DNA from: Corynebacterium gottingense
GTDB lineage: Bacteria > Actinomycetota > Actinomycetes > Mycobacteriales > Mycobacteriaceae
DNA: 64,000 nt
Assembly (NCBI RefSeq): GCF_003693265.1
Contig: NZ_RDRE01000003.1
Coordinates: 124,001 to 188,000 of the forward strand
Reading direction: 5' to 3'
The notes beneath the pieces are model-generated. The model searched no databases. It was given only the letters and a program-made list of their open reading frames with translations, and had not been told where the DNA came from. Numbering within the stretch: the first letter of the stretch is position 1; each line of letters opens with the position of its first letter. Positions 52,605-61,658 of the stretch are shown piece by piece. Position numbers and translations under genes: made by a program.

Positions 52605-53466
52605 CCCGGAGGTGCTCCAGCCGCGCGAGTACGAAGCGCTCATCGCGGCGCACGAGGCCCGCGCGGACCGGTGGATCACCCCGCACCTGGAGCGCCGCAC
52701 GCACGGCGTCGCGCACCCGGTGTGGGACTTCCTCTTCGAGTACTACCCGCTCCGCCCCGCCCACCTGCGCCGTTGGCACCCGGGTGTGGGGCGCACGCTT
52801 GCCGACGCCACCGCCCTCCCCCACGCGACCTGGCGCGATTACCGCGTCAACGCTGATGGCACGGTTGGCGTGGACGTCGAGGCGTTTCTTGCCCACCGCG
52901 GGAGGGACGCGGAGGCGGTTGGGCGGGTGCTCGGGGGCGTCGAGAAGCGGCCCGCGCACTTTGATTGCTTCGGCCTGCACGAATGGGCAATGGTCTACCG
53001 AACGGACACCCCGCGCCACGCGTTGCCGCTGCGACTGGGGCGCGCCGGGACCGATGCTGTGGTTGAGGCGCATCAGCTCAAGTGCACGCACTTTGACGCG
53101 TACCGATTTTTCACGCCGCCGGCGCGCCCGCTGAACCTGACCGTGCTCACGCGCGAGGGGCAGGCGGCGAACGACCAGGCAGGCTGCGTGCACGTGGCGA
53201 TGGACCTGTACAAGTGGGCGACCAAGCTCGGCCCGCTCGTCCCCGGCGAGCTGCTGCTGGACACGTTCGCGCTTGCGCGCGAGGCGCGGAGGCTGGACAT
53301 GGAGGCCTCGCCGTACGACTGCCGCGAGCTCGGTTTTGGAGTCGTGCCGATCGAGACCGCTGAAGGCAAGGCGGAGTACGTCCGCCGGCAGCGGAAATTG
53401 GCGGAAGACGCCGCGCCGCTGCGCCATCGGCTTGTCGCGCTCTTAGAACGCGTGCGGCACGGATAA
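52591..53466 (+). CDS. Conserved actinobacterial protein (often called 3-methyladenine DNA glycosylase)
   Basis: A 291-residue soluble protein, Trp- and His-rich, with motifs DRWITPHLERRTHGV, FDCFGLHEWAMVYR and CVHVAMDLYKWATKL. Similar proteins carry the label 3-methyladenine DNA glycosylase in corynebacterial databases, but I see no helix-hairpin-helix and no AlkA-type catalytic Asp, so I do not adopt it. ATG 52591 overlaps the previous gene by 14 nt; GTG 52614 is a possible alternative. A dispersed-repeat copy (52936-52948) makes GGVEKR in it. Confidence 0.65.
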   Translation: MRTSSPEVLQPREYEALIAAHEARADRWITPHLERRTHGVAHPVWDFLFEYYPLRPAHLRRWHPGVGRTLADATALPHATWRDYRVNADGTVGVDVEAFLAHRGRDAEAVGRVLGGVEKRPAHFDCFGLHEWAMVYRTDTPRHALPLRLGRAGTDAVVEAHQLKCTHFDAYRFFTPPARPLNLTVLTREGQAANDQAGCVHVAMDLYKWATKLGPLVPGELLLDTFALAREARRLDMEASPYDCRELGFGVVPIETAEGKAEYVRRQRKLAEDAAPLRHRLVALLERVRHG

Positions 53467-53531
53467 GATTGCGACAAGGCGCTACCTGCGCGCTGCGCAT
53501 CCAAGCAGACTCGGCTGACAAGGCGGTATAC

Positions 53532-54992
53532 ATGGCACGGCATTCCAACGGTAAGAACAACTACAGGCTGTCCGGCGAGGCGCTGATTGCGCTGCTCGTG
53601 GTCCTGCTGCTCATCGCCGGGCTGCTGTGGTTCATCTTCGGTCGCGGTACCGACGCCGACGAGGCGCAGGGCGGCGGCGAGTGCGTCGCCGGCGACGTCA
53701 CGCTCCCGGTCGCGGCGTCGGACCACGCGGTCGCCGAGCAGCTGATGAAGACTTACCAGGAGAGCGCGCCCGTGGTCCGTGACCACTGCGTCAAGCCGCA
53801 GCTGGTGGACAACGTTGCGGATGCGGCGGTCTACCTCGCGCCGAACACGCCGGTCACGCAGCAGCAACTGGCGAACGTGAAGCGCACCGCTGCCGTGTCG
53901 GAGCCGGCGATCGTGGCCAACCAGCCGGTCGGCCTGTCCGGAAAGGCCGAGGCGAAGCTTGACCAGGTCGGATTGGACAAGGTGCGCTTCGCAGCGTGCG
54001 ACGAGCCGTCGGCGTCAGCCGTCGTCGCCGGGACGCTGGCGAAGGGCGACGACCAGGCGGCGGTGAAGGCGCTGACTGATCAGCGCGTCGACTCGCTCGA
54101 CGGCTTCGACGGTGCTGACGACACTTTCCTCGCGACGTCCGAGGACGCCGTCCCCGAGGGCCTCACGTTCACCCCGATCGATGCCGCCGTGTCCTACGCG
54201 GCGATCCCGCTCAACGCGGCCGGCGACGTGACCGAGGACCAGTCGCGGGCGGGCCAGGACTTGGCGCGCTTCTCGGCCGACAAGTTCGATGGGCAGGACC
54301 CGCAGCAGCCCGTGATCGCGGAGATGGTCTGGGCGGCGGCGCTCCCCGAGGGTGGGGCCGCGCTTACCGACGGCACCGCAAACGACGGCGCCGACGCCGC
54401 CGGCAGCGACGCGAAGGCGAGCGCGAAGGACGACGCCCCGGAGTCCGATTCCGCGGCCAGCCCGGTGGAGAACACGCTGTTCCTGCTTGACACGTCGGAT
54501 GGCATGGCACCGTACATCGAGCCGGCGAAGGACGCGGTCGGCGCAGCAGCAGGTGCGGTCGGCGAGCGGGGCAAGATGGTCGGCCTGTGGAACTACTCCT
54601 CGCCGCTCAACCCGGGCGTAACCCGCGGGTACCGCGACAACGTCGCTTTGACGGGCAACGCGGGCGACGTCGACCAGGCGGTGCACCGCTTCCTCACCGG
54701 CGGCGTTCCGCAGACCCGCGAGGCGGTCCTCGCCGCGGCGGGCGCCGCTGCGCAGTGGGGCGAGCCAGTGCGGATCGTCGTGGTGACCACCGGCACCGCT
54801 GACGCCGGAAACGACGAGGAGTTTGCCGACACGGTCAGGCCGTTCACCGACCAGGGCGTCGACGTCACGGTGGTGCACGTCGGCGGCGAGCCGCAGGACC
54901 AGGGGCTGCGCAATGTCGCGTCGTCCGACCAGCACGTCGATGGTGCCGAGGGGCTTACCGACGCCGTGAAGTCGGCCGCCGGCGTGAAGTAG
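53532..54992 (+). CDS. Membrane-anchored vWA-like protein
   Basis: A 486-residue protein with one N-terminal span (EALIALLVVLLLIAGLLWFIFG), so most of it is outside the cell. Residues about 50-260 resemble a solute-binding-type domain; residues about 310-480 a von Willebrand A domain. The metal-site motif DxSxS reads DTSDGM, with the last Ser replaced, so metal binding may be weak. An Asp/Ala-rich linker (DGADAAGSDAKASAKDD) joins the halves. A TAAGAT hexamer (53464-53469) is a possible -10. Role not known; a cell-surface adhesion or sensing function is a guess. Confidence 0.75.
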   Translation: MARHSNGKNNYRLSGEALIALLVVLLLIAGLLWFIFGRGTDADEAQGGGECVAGDVTLPVAASDHAVAEQLMKTYQESAPVVRDHCVKPQLVDNVADAAVYLAPNTPVTQQQLANVKRTAAVSEPAIVANQPVGLSGKAEAKLDQVGLDKVRFAACDEPSASAVVAGTLAKGDDQAAVKALTDQRVDSLDGFDGADDTFLATSEDAVPEGLTFTPIDAAVSYAAIPLNAAGDVTEDQSRAGQDLARFSADKFDGQDPQQPVIAEMVWAAALPEGGAALTDGTANDGADAAGSDAKASAKDDAPESDSAASPVENTLFLLDTSDGMAPYIEPAKDAVGAAAGAVGERGKMVGLWNYSSPLNPGVTRGYRDNVALTGNAGDVDQAVHRFLTGGVPQTREAVLAAAGAAAQWGEPVRIVVVTTGTADAGNDEEFADTVRPFTDQGVDVTVVHVGGEPQDQGLRNVASSDQHVDGAEGLTDAVKSAAGVK

Positions 54993-55021
54993 GCGCGGGG
55001 GACGCCCTCGGGCGTGAAAAA

Positions 55022-55050
55022 ATCGCGCCCCGGTCAGTGCGGGGCGCGAT
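55022..55050. terminator. Terminator between the vWA gene and the MerR gene
   Basis: ATCGCGCCCC (55022-55031) and GGGGCGCGAT (55041-55050) pair over a 9-nt loop. On the minus strand a run of six T follows, so it ends the MerR gene transcript; on the plus strand no T-run is present but the stem is strong. Confidence 0.85.
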
Positions 55051-55072
55051 GGTGGGAGTGGAGCAGTACCGG

Positions 55073-55648
55073 CTAGGAGGACTTGCGGCGACGGCGCGCG
55101 GCGAGCTCGTCAATCCCGGTGACCTCTGCGACCGGGGCGTCGTCCTCGGTAATCACGCGCTCCGACGGGAACGCGGAGATGGTGCCCGAAAGCTCCTTCA
55201 TAATCTGCGGCACGGCGATGCCGAACACGCCCTGGCCGCCGCCGAGAAGGTCGATGATCTCCTCGTTGCTGCGGCATTCGTAGACCGTTGCGCCGTCCGA
55301 GACCAGGGTGATCTCCGCGATGTCGTTCACACCGCGGTCGCGCAGCTTCTCCACCGCGAGGCGGATGTTCTGCAGCGAGATGCCAGTGTCAAGCAGGCGC
55401 TTCACAATCTTCAGCACCAGCACGTCCTTGAACGAGTAAAGGCGCTGGGAGCCGGAGCCTTTTGCGCCGCGGATCGACGGGCGGACGAGCTCGGTGCGCG
55501 CCCAGTAGTCGAGCTGGCGGTACGTAATGCCGGCAACCTGGCAGGCGATGGGCACGCGGTACCCCACCTCATCCGACGGTCCGATGTCAAAGAGCGACTC
55601 CTGGATGGGGGCGTCGCCGGTAGTGCCGTGTCCGTTGTGTGTAGTCAC
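55073..55648 (-). CDS. MerR-family regulator
   Basis: A 191-residue regulator. MerR HTH is YRVPIACQVAGITYRQLDYWARTELVRPS, followed by RLYSFKDVLVLKIVKRLLDTGISLQNIR, then an acidic/effector region with no Cys cluster, so it is not a metal sensor. It corresponds to the actinobacterial MerR next to garA/odhI (Rv1830-like) whose target is unknown. GTG 55648 has GGGAG 7 nt upstream. Promoter: TTGACC (55715-55720), 18 bp, TTTAAT (55691-55696), on the minus strand. Confidence 0.87.
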   Translation of the reverse strand: MTTHNGHGTTGDAPIQESLFDIGPSDEVGYRVPIACQVAGITYRQLDYWARTELVRPSIRGAKGSGSQRLYSFKDVLVLKIVKRLLDTGISLQNIRLAVEKLRDRGVNDIAEITLVSDGATVYECRSNEEIIDLLGGGQGVFGIAVPQIMKELSGTISAFPSERVITEDDAPVAEVTGIDELAARRRRKSS

Positions 55649-55948
55649 GTAATTACTCCCATGAAGTTTGGCGTAGTGCCTATGTGCTTTATTAAATGCC
55701 AAGCATAGGCTTTCGGTCAACCTTTGCACGCGCAACACGCCGAACTCTAACCCTCAACTTCACGTTGAGACTCCCCTCACCTCACCAACCACATGCGCCC
55801 CACCAGCCGCAGCAGTCGCGTGGCGTGCGGATTCCGCGTCCGCACGCGGGCCGAGCCACGCCCCTCCCCCGAAATTGGGTAGCGCACAGGAACGCCCCCG
55901 CGGCGCACCTGGATTGGAGGCGGGCGGGGGCGGTGGCGTCGTGAAGCG
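55649..55948. other. 300-bp spacer between two MerR genes
   Basis: Contains the promoter of the left MerR gene (55691-55720, minus) and, further right, an inverted repeat CTCAAC-TTCAC-GTTGAG (55753-55769), a possible MerR-type operator. The right end holds a dispersed-repeat copy. In mycobacteria and C. glutamicum a bifunctional-nuclease gene lies between these two regulators as far as I recall; none is present here. I see no RNA gene. Confidence 0.5.
55926..55947 (+). repeat. Dispersed repeat copy, ftsR 3' end
   Basis: GGGGGCGGTGGCGTCGTG and AAGC; core 55935-55947, ending 1 bp before the ftsR stop codon. Nearly identical to the copy at 18151-18172. Confidence 0.75.
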
Positions 55949-56695
55949 CTAGTGGCCCAGTCGGTGACGGAGCTGATTCTTCACCAGCGACGCGTGCAGC
56001 GAGACGACGAGCGCGGACATCTGCTGGCCGGTCTCCTCGGCCTGCTGCTGCGCGGTGTCCTTGCCGGACTTCGCAATCGGCTCCGCGACGCGGGCGATGA
56101 GGTCCACCTGGCGCGCGGCGGCGGTGCGCAGCGTCTTCAGGTGGCGGATGTCCACGCCGAACTCGCCAAGGGAGAGCGCGGTCGTGACCACCTGGACGTC
56201 GTCGGCTGTGTAGTAGCCGGCCGCGTCCGGGCTAATCAGCCCGGCTTTGGTCAGCTCGGCGACGGTTGCCGCGTCGGTCTCGGCCTGCGCGGCCACGTCG
56301 GTATCGGTGAGCTTGGTGGATGCGGGCGCCCGGAAGTTCTCCGGCGACACCATCGGCGCGCCGCTTTCCGCGTCGGGCGCCATCAGGGCGGCGACCTCGC
56401 CCGAATCCATCGCCTCGAGCTGCTCGCGGATCACCTTCAGCGGCAGGTAGTTGTCGCGCTGGGTGACCAGGATGTAGCGGAGGCGCTCCACGTCCGCGTC
56501 GGTGAAGCGGCGGTAGCCGGACGCGGTGCGCTGCGGGGTGATGAGCCCCTCGGACTCCAGGTAGCGAATCTTGGAGACGGTCACGTCCGGGAACTCCTCG
56601 CGGAGGCGTTCAAGGACCACGCCGATCGACATGGTTTTCGCCTGCTGGGTCGTGCCCGTCGGCTTCAGCGGGGAAGTTTTGCGGAGTGCGCTCAC
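55949..56695 (-). CDS. ftsR: MerR-family regulator FtsR
   Basis: A 248-residue regulator. MerR HTH: SIGVVLERLREEFPDVTVSKIRYLESEGLITPQRTASGYRRF region, then LRYILVTQRDNYLPLKVIREQLE. The second half repeats an HTH-like fold (AAQAETDAATVAELTKAGLI, YYTADDVQVV). In C. glutamicum the MerR protein next to odhI activates ftsZ and is named FtsR; position and size agree. GTG 56695 begins VSALRKTSP; start not certain, ATG 56632 (MSIGVVL) is an alternative. Confidence 0.8.
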   Translation of the reverse strand: MSALRKTSPLKPTGTTQQAKTMSIGVVLERLREEFPDVTVSKIRYLESEGLITPQRTASGYRRFTDADVERLRYILVTQRDNYLPLKVIREQLEAMDSGEVAALMAPDAESGAPMVSPENFRAPASTKLTDTDVAAQAETDAATVAELTKAGLISPDAAGYYTADDVQVVTTALSLGEFGVDIRHLKTLRTAAARQVDLIARVAEPIAKSGKDTAQQQAEETGQQMSALVVSLHASLVKNQLRHRLGH

Positions 56696-56723
56696 TGGTG
56701 GTGGATCTTTCGTTGCGTAAAGA

Positions 56724-56744
56724 GCGCCCCGTTGTCAGGGGCGC
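56724..56744 (-). terminator. Hairpin between odhI and ftsR
   Basis: GCGCCCC (56724-56730) with GGGGCGC (56738-56744) around a 7-nt loop; on the minus strand TCTTTACG follows. Probably partial termination after odhI. Confidence 0.55.
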
Positions 56745-56775
56745 GGGTACGTGGGGGGCTCTGGTCGGAGCGAGT

Positions 56776-57207
56776 CTACTTCTCGTCCGCGATAAAGACG
56801 AGGCGGAACTTGCCGATCTGGATCTCGTCGCCCGTGGACAGCGTCTGGGAGTTGCGCGGCTCGCGGTTGACGTAGGTGCCGTTGAGCGATCCCACATCGA
56901 CGACCTCGAAGGAGTCTTCGGTGCGGCGGAACTCTGCGTGGCGGCGGGACACGGTGACGTCGTCGAGGAAGATGTCTGCCTCCGGGTGGCGGCCCGCGGT
57001 GGTCGAGTCCTGGTCCAGCAGGAAGCGAGCGCCGGCGTTCGGGCCGCGCTTAACTACCAGCAGTGCCGCGCCCTCGGGGAGGTTTTCCGCGCCGGTGATG
57101 CCGTCCTTGGAGGCGGACGCGCCAGACTCCATCTCCTTCAGCAGGTCCGCACGGAACACCGACGTCGTTTCCACCTGGTTCTGCGGGTTACCGGTGTTAT
57201 CGCTCAT
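56776..57207 (-). CDS. odhI: FHA-domain inhibitor of 2-oxoglutarate dehydrogenase
   Basis: A 143-residue FHA protein that, unphosphorylated, binds and inhibits the OdhA subunit of 2-oxoglutarate dehydrogenase; phosphorylation by PknG and other kinases relieves this. The phosphosite motif ETTSVF places Thr14 and Thr15 as in C. glutamicum. FHA motifs: AGRHPEADIFLDD, VSRRHAEF, DVGSLNGTYVN. ATG 57207 with AGGAG upstream. A TAGTAT at 57301-57306 (minus) is a possible -10. Confidence 0.95.
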   Translation of the reverse strand: MSDNTGNPQNQVETTSVFRADLLKEMESGASASKDGITGAENLPEGAALLVVKRGPNAGARFLLDQDSTTAGRHPEADIFLDDVTVSRRHAEFRRTEDSFEVVDVGSLNGTYVNREPRNSQTLSTGDEIQIGKFRLVFIADEK

Positions 57208-57367
57208 CACTTACTCCTGACTATGTGTGAAATCGGCGCACCCCGCGTGCACGGGCCAGCGAGGCGCACCAATGTCGAGGTTTTCAGTTAGCTGCCTGTC
57301 ATACTACCGGCTCGCGGCTCCCGCGGGGGTGTTTGCCACCACTCCACAGGATTTCCCCACCACTCGC

Positions 57368-59659
57368 CTACCGGAAAATATTGCCAATGCCGGAGATCAC
57401 GCTGTTGCCCGACCCGGCCAGCGGGTTATCCGAGACCATGTAAGTCCAGGTGGCGCTGGGCCGCTTCCAGCCGGCGTCGGCGAGGTGGGCGCCGTTGGCG
57501 TCGATAGGCACCTGCTCGAACGTGTCGACTGCCTGGTCGACGGCCCGGTTTGCCAGCTCCTTGAACTCGCGCACGGCGATGCGGTGGTACTCGGTGATCG
57601 GGGTTTCGCGGGCGATGGCGCGCAGGTGGATGGACTCGCGCACGTCGTCCATGAGTCCGAGGTACTCCGACCACTCGGTGTCGAGGTGGTAGAGCATGAT
57701 GTCGCGGGCCGCCTGCTCCCGGACCTCCTGCGGCAGGTGCTCCAGCTCCGCGGCGCGCTGCGGGCTACGCTCGGCGAGCTCGCGCCACGCGGTGTCGGTG
57801 TCCAGGAGGGCCGCGCGGCGCTGGTCAAGGATGTCGCGGTGGTCGGCGAGCAGCTTGTTGTACTTCCAGGTCTGGGAGTGGATCTCCAGCAGTTGGCCTT
57901 CGGTGACGCGCTGGCAGTGCTCGACAAACTGCTGAATGCGGTTGGATTCGATCCGGCCGGTCTCGTCCGGGTGGGCGGTGACCTGTTCGTCCGCGCCGCC
58001 TGTGGCCACGACGTCATCCTCCAGCGAGACGAAGAACAGGCTCAGGCCCGGGTCGCCCTGGCGGCCTGCGCGCCCGCGGAGCTGGTTGTCCAGGCGCGCG
58101 GAGCGGTGGCGCGCTGTACCGATGACCGCCAGGCCCCCGAGCGCCGCGACCTTGTCGTGATCCGCCTCGTCCGCACCGCCGAGGCGGATGTCGGTGCCGC
58201 GGCCAGCCATCTGCGTCGAGACGGTCACGCGGCCGAGGTCGCCCGCCTCTGCGATGATGCGGGCCTCCTCTGCGTCGTTTTTCGCGTTGAGCACGTTCAC
58301 GGACACGCCGCGGGCCTCCAGCGCCTCGGCGAGCGCCTCGGATTCTGCGACATCGTGGGTGCCCACGAGCACCGGCTGGCGGGTCGAGTTCAGGTGCGCA
58401 ACCTCGTCGACGATGGCCTTGTTCTTCTCCTCCATCGTGGCGTAGATGCGGTCCGCCTCGTCGAAGCGCTGCAGCTCGTTGGCCCGGTCAATCACAGCGA
58501 CGTGGAGGTCGTAGAACGAGCGGAGCTGGTCGGTAGCTTCGACCGCGGTGCCGGTCATCCCGCACACGGTTGGGTAGCGACGCATCAGCGCTTGGAGCGT
58601 AATGGAGTCCAGGATCCGGCCGCCCTCAGAGACGGTGAGGCCTTCCTTGGCTTCCACGGCCGCCTGCAGGCCGTCCGGCCAGCGCTGCATTTCGGCGACG
58701 CGGCCGCGGGAGGCGTCGACAAGCGCGACCTTGCCGTCCTCCACGATGTAGTGGACGTCGCGGATCAGCAGCGCCTTCGCGTGCAGGGCGAGGTTGACGC
58801 GCACGAGGGTGTCGCCAATCTGCCCGTCGCCGTAGAGCGAGTCGATGCCCAGCAGGCGTTCCACGTGCTCGGCGCCTTCGTCGGTGAGGAAGACGTTGCG
58901 CCCCTCGGCGTCGATCGCGTAGTCCTTGCCCTCGCGCAAGTGGGAGACGGCCTCGGTGATGCGCCCGGTGGTCTGGGTCGCTCCTTCGGAGCCGGCGAGG
59001 ACGAGGGGGACGAGGGCTTCGTCGACAAGCACGCTGTCCGCCTCGTCGACCAGGGCGACGTCCGCCGGGGCCTGGACGGTCTGAGCGCGCGAGGTGATCT
59101 GGTTGTCCCGCAGGTGGTCGAAGCCGATTTCAGTAACGGGCGCGTAGACGATGTCGCTGCGGTAGGCGGCGGTGCGCTCCTCGCGGGAGCTGTTCTCCGT
59201 CACGGAGGCGACGCGCAGGCCGAAGAATTCGACGAGCGGGCGCATCCATTCCGCATCGCGGTCCGCCAGGTAATTGTTCACGGTGATGACGTGGACGCGC
59301 TTGCCGGTCAGCCCGAACCCCGTGGCCGCCATCGCGCCGACAAGCGTCTTGCCCTCACCGGTGGCCATCTGGATGACGTCGCCCTCGAGCAGGCGCAGGA
59401 CCGCCTGGTTCTGCACGTCGAACGGCAGCAAGCCGAGCGTGCGCTTGGAGGCGACCGACAGGATGGCAAGGAAGCGCTGCTTGTCCTTGATCGCGCCGCC
59501 GGAGACGGTGTCTCGGATGGCGGCGGCCAGCGCGGCGTCGTCAAGCTGCTCAATGCTCGGGATCAGCTCGTGGGCGCCGGCAACGATGCCCTTGGATTTC
59601 TTGTTGTTGCGCTCAGATGTTGAGCCCATGGCCTTCCAGAACCAGTCGAATGCTCCCAT
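57368..59659 (-). CDS. secA2: Accessory preprotein translocase ATPase SecA2
   Basis: A 763-residue SecA relative. Walker A QMATGEGKTLVGA near residue 97, DEAD-like VDEADSVLVDEA, and QMAGRGTDIRLGG are present. It is shorter than SecA1 and lacks the C-terminal zinc tail, ending GNSVISGIGNIFR, so it is the accessory SecA2 that exports a subset of proteins. Position next to odhI is as in other corynebacteria. GGAAGGACGG precedes the ATG at 59659. Dispersed-repeat copies at 58712-58724 and 59534-59546. Confidence 0.93.
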   Translation of the reverse strand: MGAFDWFWKAMGSTSERNNKKSKGIVAGAHELIPSIEQLDDAALAAAIRDTVSGGAIKDKQRFLAILSVASKRTLGLLPFDVQNQAVLRLLEGDVIQMATGEGKTLVGAMAATGFGLTGKRVHVITVNNYLADRDAEWMRPLVEFFGLRVASVTENSSREERTAAYRSDIVYAPVTEIGFDHLRDNQITSRAQTVQAPADVALVDEADSVLVDEALVPLVLAGSEGATQTTGRITEAVSHLREGKDYAIDAEGRNVFLTDEGAEHVERLLGIDSLYGDGQIGDTLVRVNLALHAKALLIRDVHYIVEDGKVALVDASRGRVAEMQRWPDGLQAAVEAKEGLTVSEGGRILDSITLQALMRRYPTVCGMTGTAVEATDQLRSFYDLHVAVIDRANELQRFDEADRIYATMEEKNKAIVDEVAHLNSTRQPVLVGTHDVAESEALAEALEARGVSVNVLNAKNDAEEARIIAEAGDLGRVTVSTQMAGRGTDIRLGGADEADHDKVAALGGLAVIGTARHRSARLDNQLRGRAGRQGDPGLSLFFVSLEDDVVATGGADEQVTAHPDETGRIESNRIQQFVEHCQRVTEGQLLEIHSQTWKYNKLLADHRDILDQRRAALLDTDTAWRELAERSPQRAAELEHLPQEVREQAARDIMLYHLDTEWSEYLGLMDDVRESIHLRAIARETPITEYHRIAVREFKELANRAVDQAVDTFEQVPIDANGAHLADAGWKRPSATWTYMVSDNPLAGSGNSVISGIGNIFR

Positions 59660-59680
59660 GCGCTTGACCGTCCTTCCTCG

Positions 59681-59720
59681 TCGCACTGTATCGCACTGTA
59701 TCGCTCGGCATCGCTCTGTC
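59681..59720 (-). repeat. Four 10-bp tandem repeats upstream of secA2
   Basis: TCGCACTGTA twice (59681-59700), then TCGCTCGGCA and TCGCTCTGTC (59701-59720). On the minus strand two copies contain TACAGT, a -10-like hexamer, 10 bp apart. It is 22-61 bp before the secA2 start. Confidence 0.75.
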
Positions 59721-59887
59721 GCCGCAGTATTGCCTCAAAGTCTAGGCGCAGCGGTTTTACCCCCGCGATGCAGGTAGCGGGAGGGCTGTTGTTGCTAGCT
59801 TATTTGTGCCTTAGATTGTATTGAAGCCAGTCTCGCAGCAGCCTCGAAGCAGCGCGAATCAACCACACACAAGGGGAAGTCCGCGAC

Positions 59888-61093
59888 ATGAAATCTCTCA
59901 ACCTGAAAATTCCGTCCTCCACGGGCGTGGAGCTTGCCGCAACGATGGACCGTCCGGACGGCCCGGCGAAGGCGTACGCCATCTTCGCGCACTGCTTCGC
60001 GGGCTCCCGCCACACCCCCGGCGCATCGCGTATTTCCAAGCGCCTGACGGAGCACGGGATTGCCACCGTGCGCTTCGACTTCCCCGGCCTGGGTCAGTCC
60101 AAGGGCGAGTTCGCCGAGACCTCGTTTAACCAAAACGTTGATGACATCGTGGCCGTGGCGCAGTGGATGGAGGAGAACTACACCGCCCCGCAGCTCATTA
60201 TGGGCCACTCGCTCGGCGGCGCGGCAACGCTCAAGGCCGCGACGCGCCCGGAGCTGAAGAAGATGCTCAAGATGGTGGCCACCGTCGGCGCGCCCTTCGA
60301 TCCCGCCCACTCCGTGTTGCACTACGCCGACAAGATCGGCGAGGCGGATCGCAACGGCTCGGTGCACGTCACGCTGGGCGGCCGCGACCTGGTCATCTCG
60401 CGTCACTTCCTCGAGGACCTCGCGGAGACCAATCCGGAGGAGTACCTGGGCAAGATCCGTAAACCGCTGCTGCTGGTGCACTCGCCTATCGACGTCACCG
60501 TGGGCATCGACAACGCCCAGTCCATCTTCCAGCTCACCCGCTACCCCAAGTCGCTCATGGCACTGGACAAGGCCGATCACCTGCTCACGCGCCAGGGCAC
60601 CGCGCAGCGCGCCGCCGACATCATCGGCTCGTGGGCCCAGCAGTACATCGTGCCGGAGTTCACCCCGGAGCCGACGGGCGATTCCAACGCGATCTCCTAC
60701 TCCGCCCGAGGCACCAAGTACGGCGATGTGGTGCGCACTTCTAACCGCGAGATCACCACGGACCGCGCCAAGAACGCCGGCGGCAAGGGCCAGGGCGTGA
60801 CGTCCACCGGCCTGTTCATGTCCGCGCTCGCGGCCTCGTGCTCGCAGGCGATCAGGAGCGCGGCCAAGGGCATGAAGCTTGACGACGTCCGCGTGGAAGT
60901 CACCCACGACGCCGACACCACCTTCACCCGCCACATCACGCTCTACGGCGACCTCACCGACGAGCAGGTCCAGACGCTGCGCGCAGCCGGCGCCGCGTCC
61001 ACCGTCGACGGCTACATTGCCGCAGGCGACATCACGACCACGGTAGATACCGCCACCGTCGAGCAGCGCCGCGAGCGCGACAAGCAGCGCTAA
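59888..61093 (+). CDS. Alpha/beta hydrolase fused to OsmC-like domain
   Basis: A 401-residue two-domain protein. Residues about 1-255 are an alpha/beta hydrolase with nucleophile motif MGHSLGGAATL and oxyanion region FAHCFAGSRH. Residues about 260-400 are OsmC-like (TSTGLFMSALAASCSQAI). The first peroxidatic-type Cys is present, but the usual second Cys region (KCPVHRTL-type) reads AGAASTVDGYI, so thiol peroxidase activity is doubtful. This fusion is known in actinobacteria; substrate unknown. AAGGGGAAG precedes the ATG. ychJ follows after one base. Confidence 0.9.
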   Translation: MKSLNLKIPSSTGVELAATMDRPDGPAKAYAIFAHCFAGSRHTPGASRISKRLTEHGIATVRFDFPGLGQSKGEFAETSFNQNVDDIVAVAQWMEENYTAPQLIMGHSLGGAATLKAATRPELKKMLKMVATVGAPFDPAHSVLHYADKIGEADRNGSVHVTLGGRDLVISRHFLEDLAETNPEEYLGKIRKPLLLVHSPIDVTVGIDNAQSIFQLTRYPKSLMALDKADHLLTRQGTAQRAADIIGSWAQQYIVPEFTPEPTGDSNAISYSARGTKYGDVVRTSNREITTDRAKNAGGKGQGVTSTGLFMSALAASCSQAIRSAAKGMKLDDVRVEVTHDADTTFTRHITLYGDLTDEQVQTLRAAGAASTVDGYIAAGDITTTVDTATVEQRRERDKQR

Positions 61094-61094
61094 C

Positions 61095-61499
61095 GTGGCG
61101 GGCGTCAGGCGGCAACAGCCGCGCATCGCGGACATGCAACCGTGCCCCTGCGGCACCGGTAAGCCCTACGCGGCGTGCTGCGGCGCGCTCCACCGGGGCG
61201 CCAAGGCACCGACCGCCGAGGCGTTGATGCGCTCGCGCTACACCGCCTTCGTGGGCGGCCTCGCGGACTACCTCCACTCCACCTGGGCGAAGGCAACGCG
61301 CCCGGCGTTGTCGAAGCTTCCCTCCGAGGGCCTTGCGTTCAATCGCCTGCAGATTGTGCGCACCCAGGGCGGCTCACTCTTCGATTCCGAGGGCGTGGTC
61401 GAGTTTGCGGCCTACTCCCCCGCCGGCGTGCAGCGCGAGGTCTCCCGCTTCGTCCGCGAGGACGGCGCGTGGGTCTACCTGGACGGCGATGTGCAGTAG
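61095..61499 (+). CDS. YchJ-family protein with SEC-C motif
   Basis: A 134-residue protein of the UPF0225/YchJ family. The N-terminal SEC-C zinc motif is CPCGTGKPYAACC, followed by the NTF2-like domain with AEALMRSRYTAFVGGLADYLHSTW. Function unknown. The GTG at 61095 is one base after the previous stop; ATG 61134 (MQPCPC) is an alternative that begins at the zinc motif as usual for the family. Confidence 0.85.
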   Translation: MAGVRRQQPRIADMQPCPCGTGKPYAACCGALHRGAKAPTAEALMRSRYTAFVGGLADYLHSTWAKATRPALSKLPSEGLAFNRLQIVRTQGGSLFDSEGVVEFAAYSPAGVQREVSRFVREDGAWVYLDGDVQ

Positions 61500-61584
61500 C
61501 AAGGTTTGCCCGCTGACCTGGCAATTTTCCGTTTCGAGTGACAGTGTTGTAATCTAGCCGAGTTACCGCGAATGCAGTAACGGA

Positions 61585-61658
61585 CGGGCTGTGGCGCAGT
61601 TTGGTAGCGCACCACACTGGGGGTGTGGGGGTCGCAGGTTCAAATCCTGTCAGTCCGA
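61585..61658 (+). tRNA. tRNA-Pro (anticodon GGG)
   Basis: A 74-nt cloverleaf. Acceptor CGGGCTG pairs with CAGTCCG (one G-T pair); the anticodon arm is CCACA-CTGGGGG-TGTGG with T33 then GGG at 34-36; the T arm contains GGTTCAAATCC. The discriminator base is A and the CCA end is not encoded. It reads proline codon CCC (and CCU). Nothing that looks like an attachment site or integrase is near it. Confidence 0.95.

Noticed and set aside
52591-53466. Naming the protein a 3-methyladenine DNA glycosylase
   Set aside because: The label seems inherited; no glycosylase fold motif or catalytic Asp context is visible.
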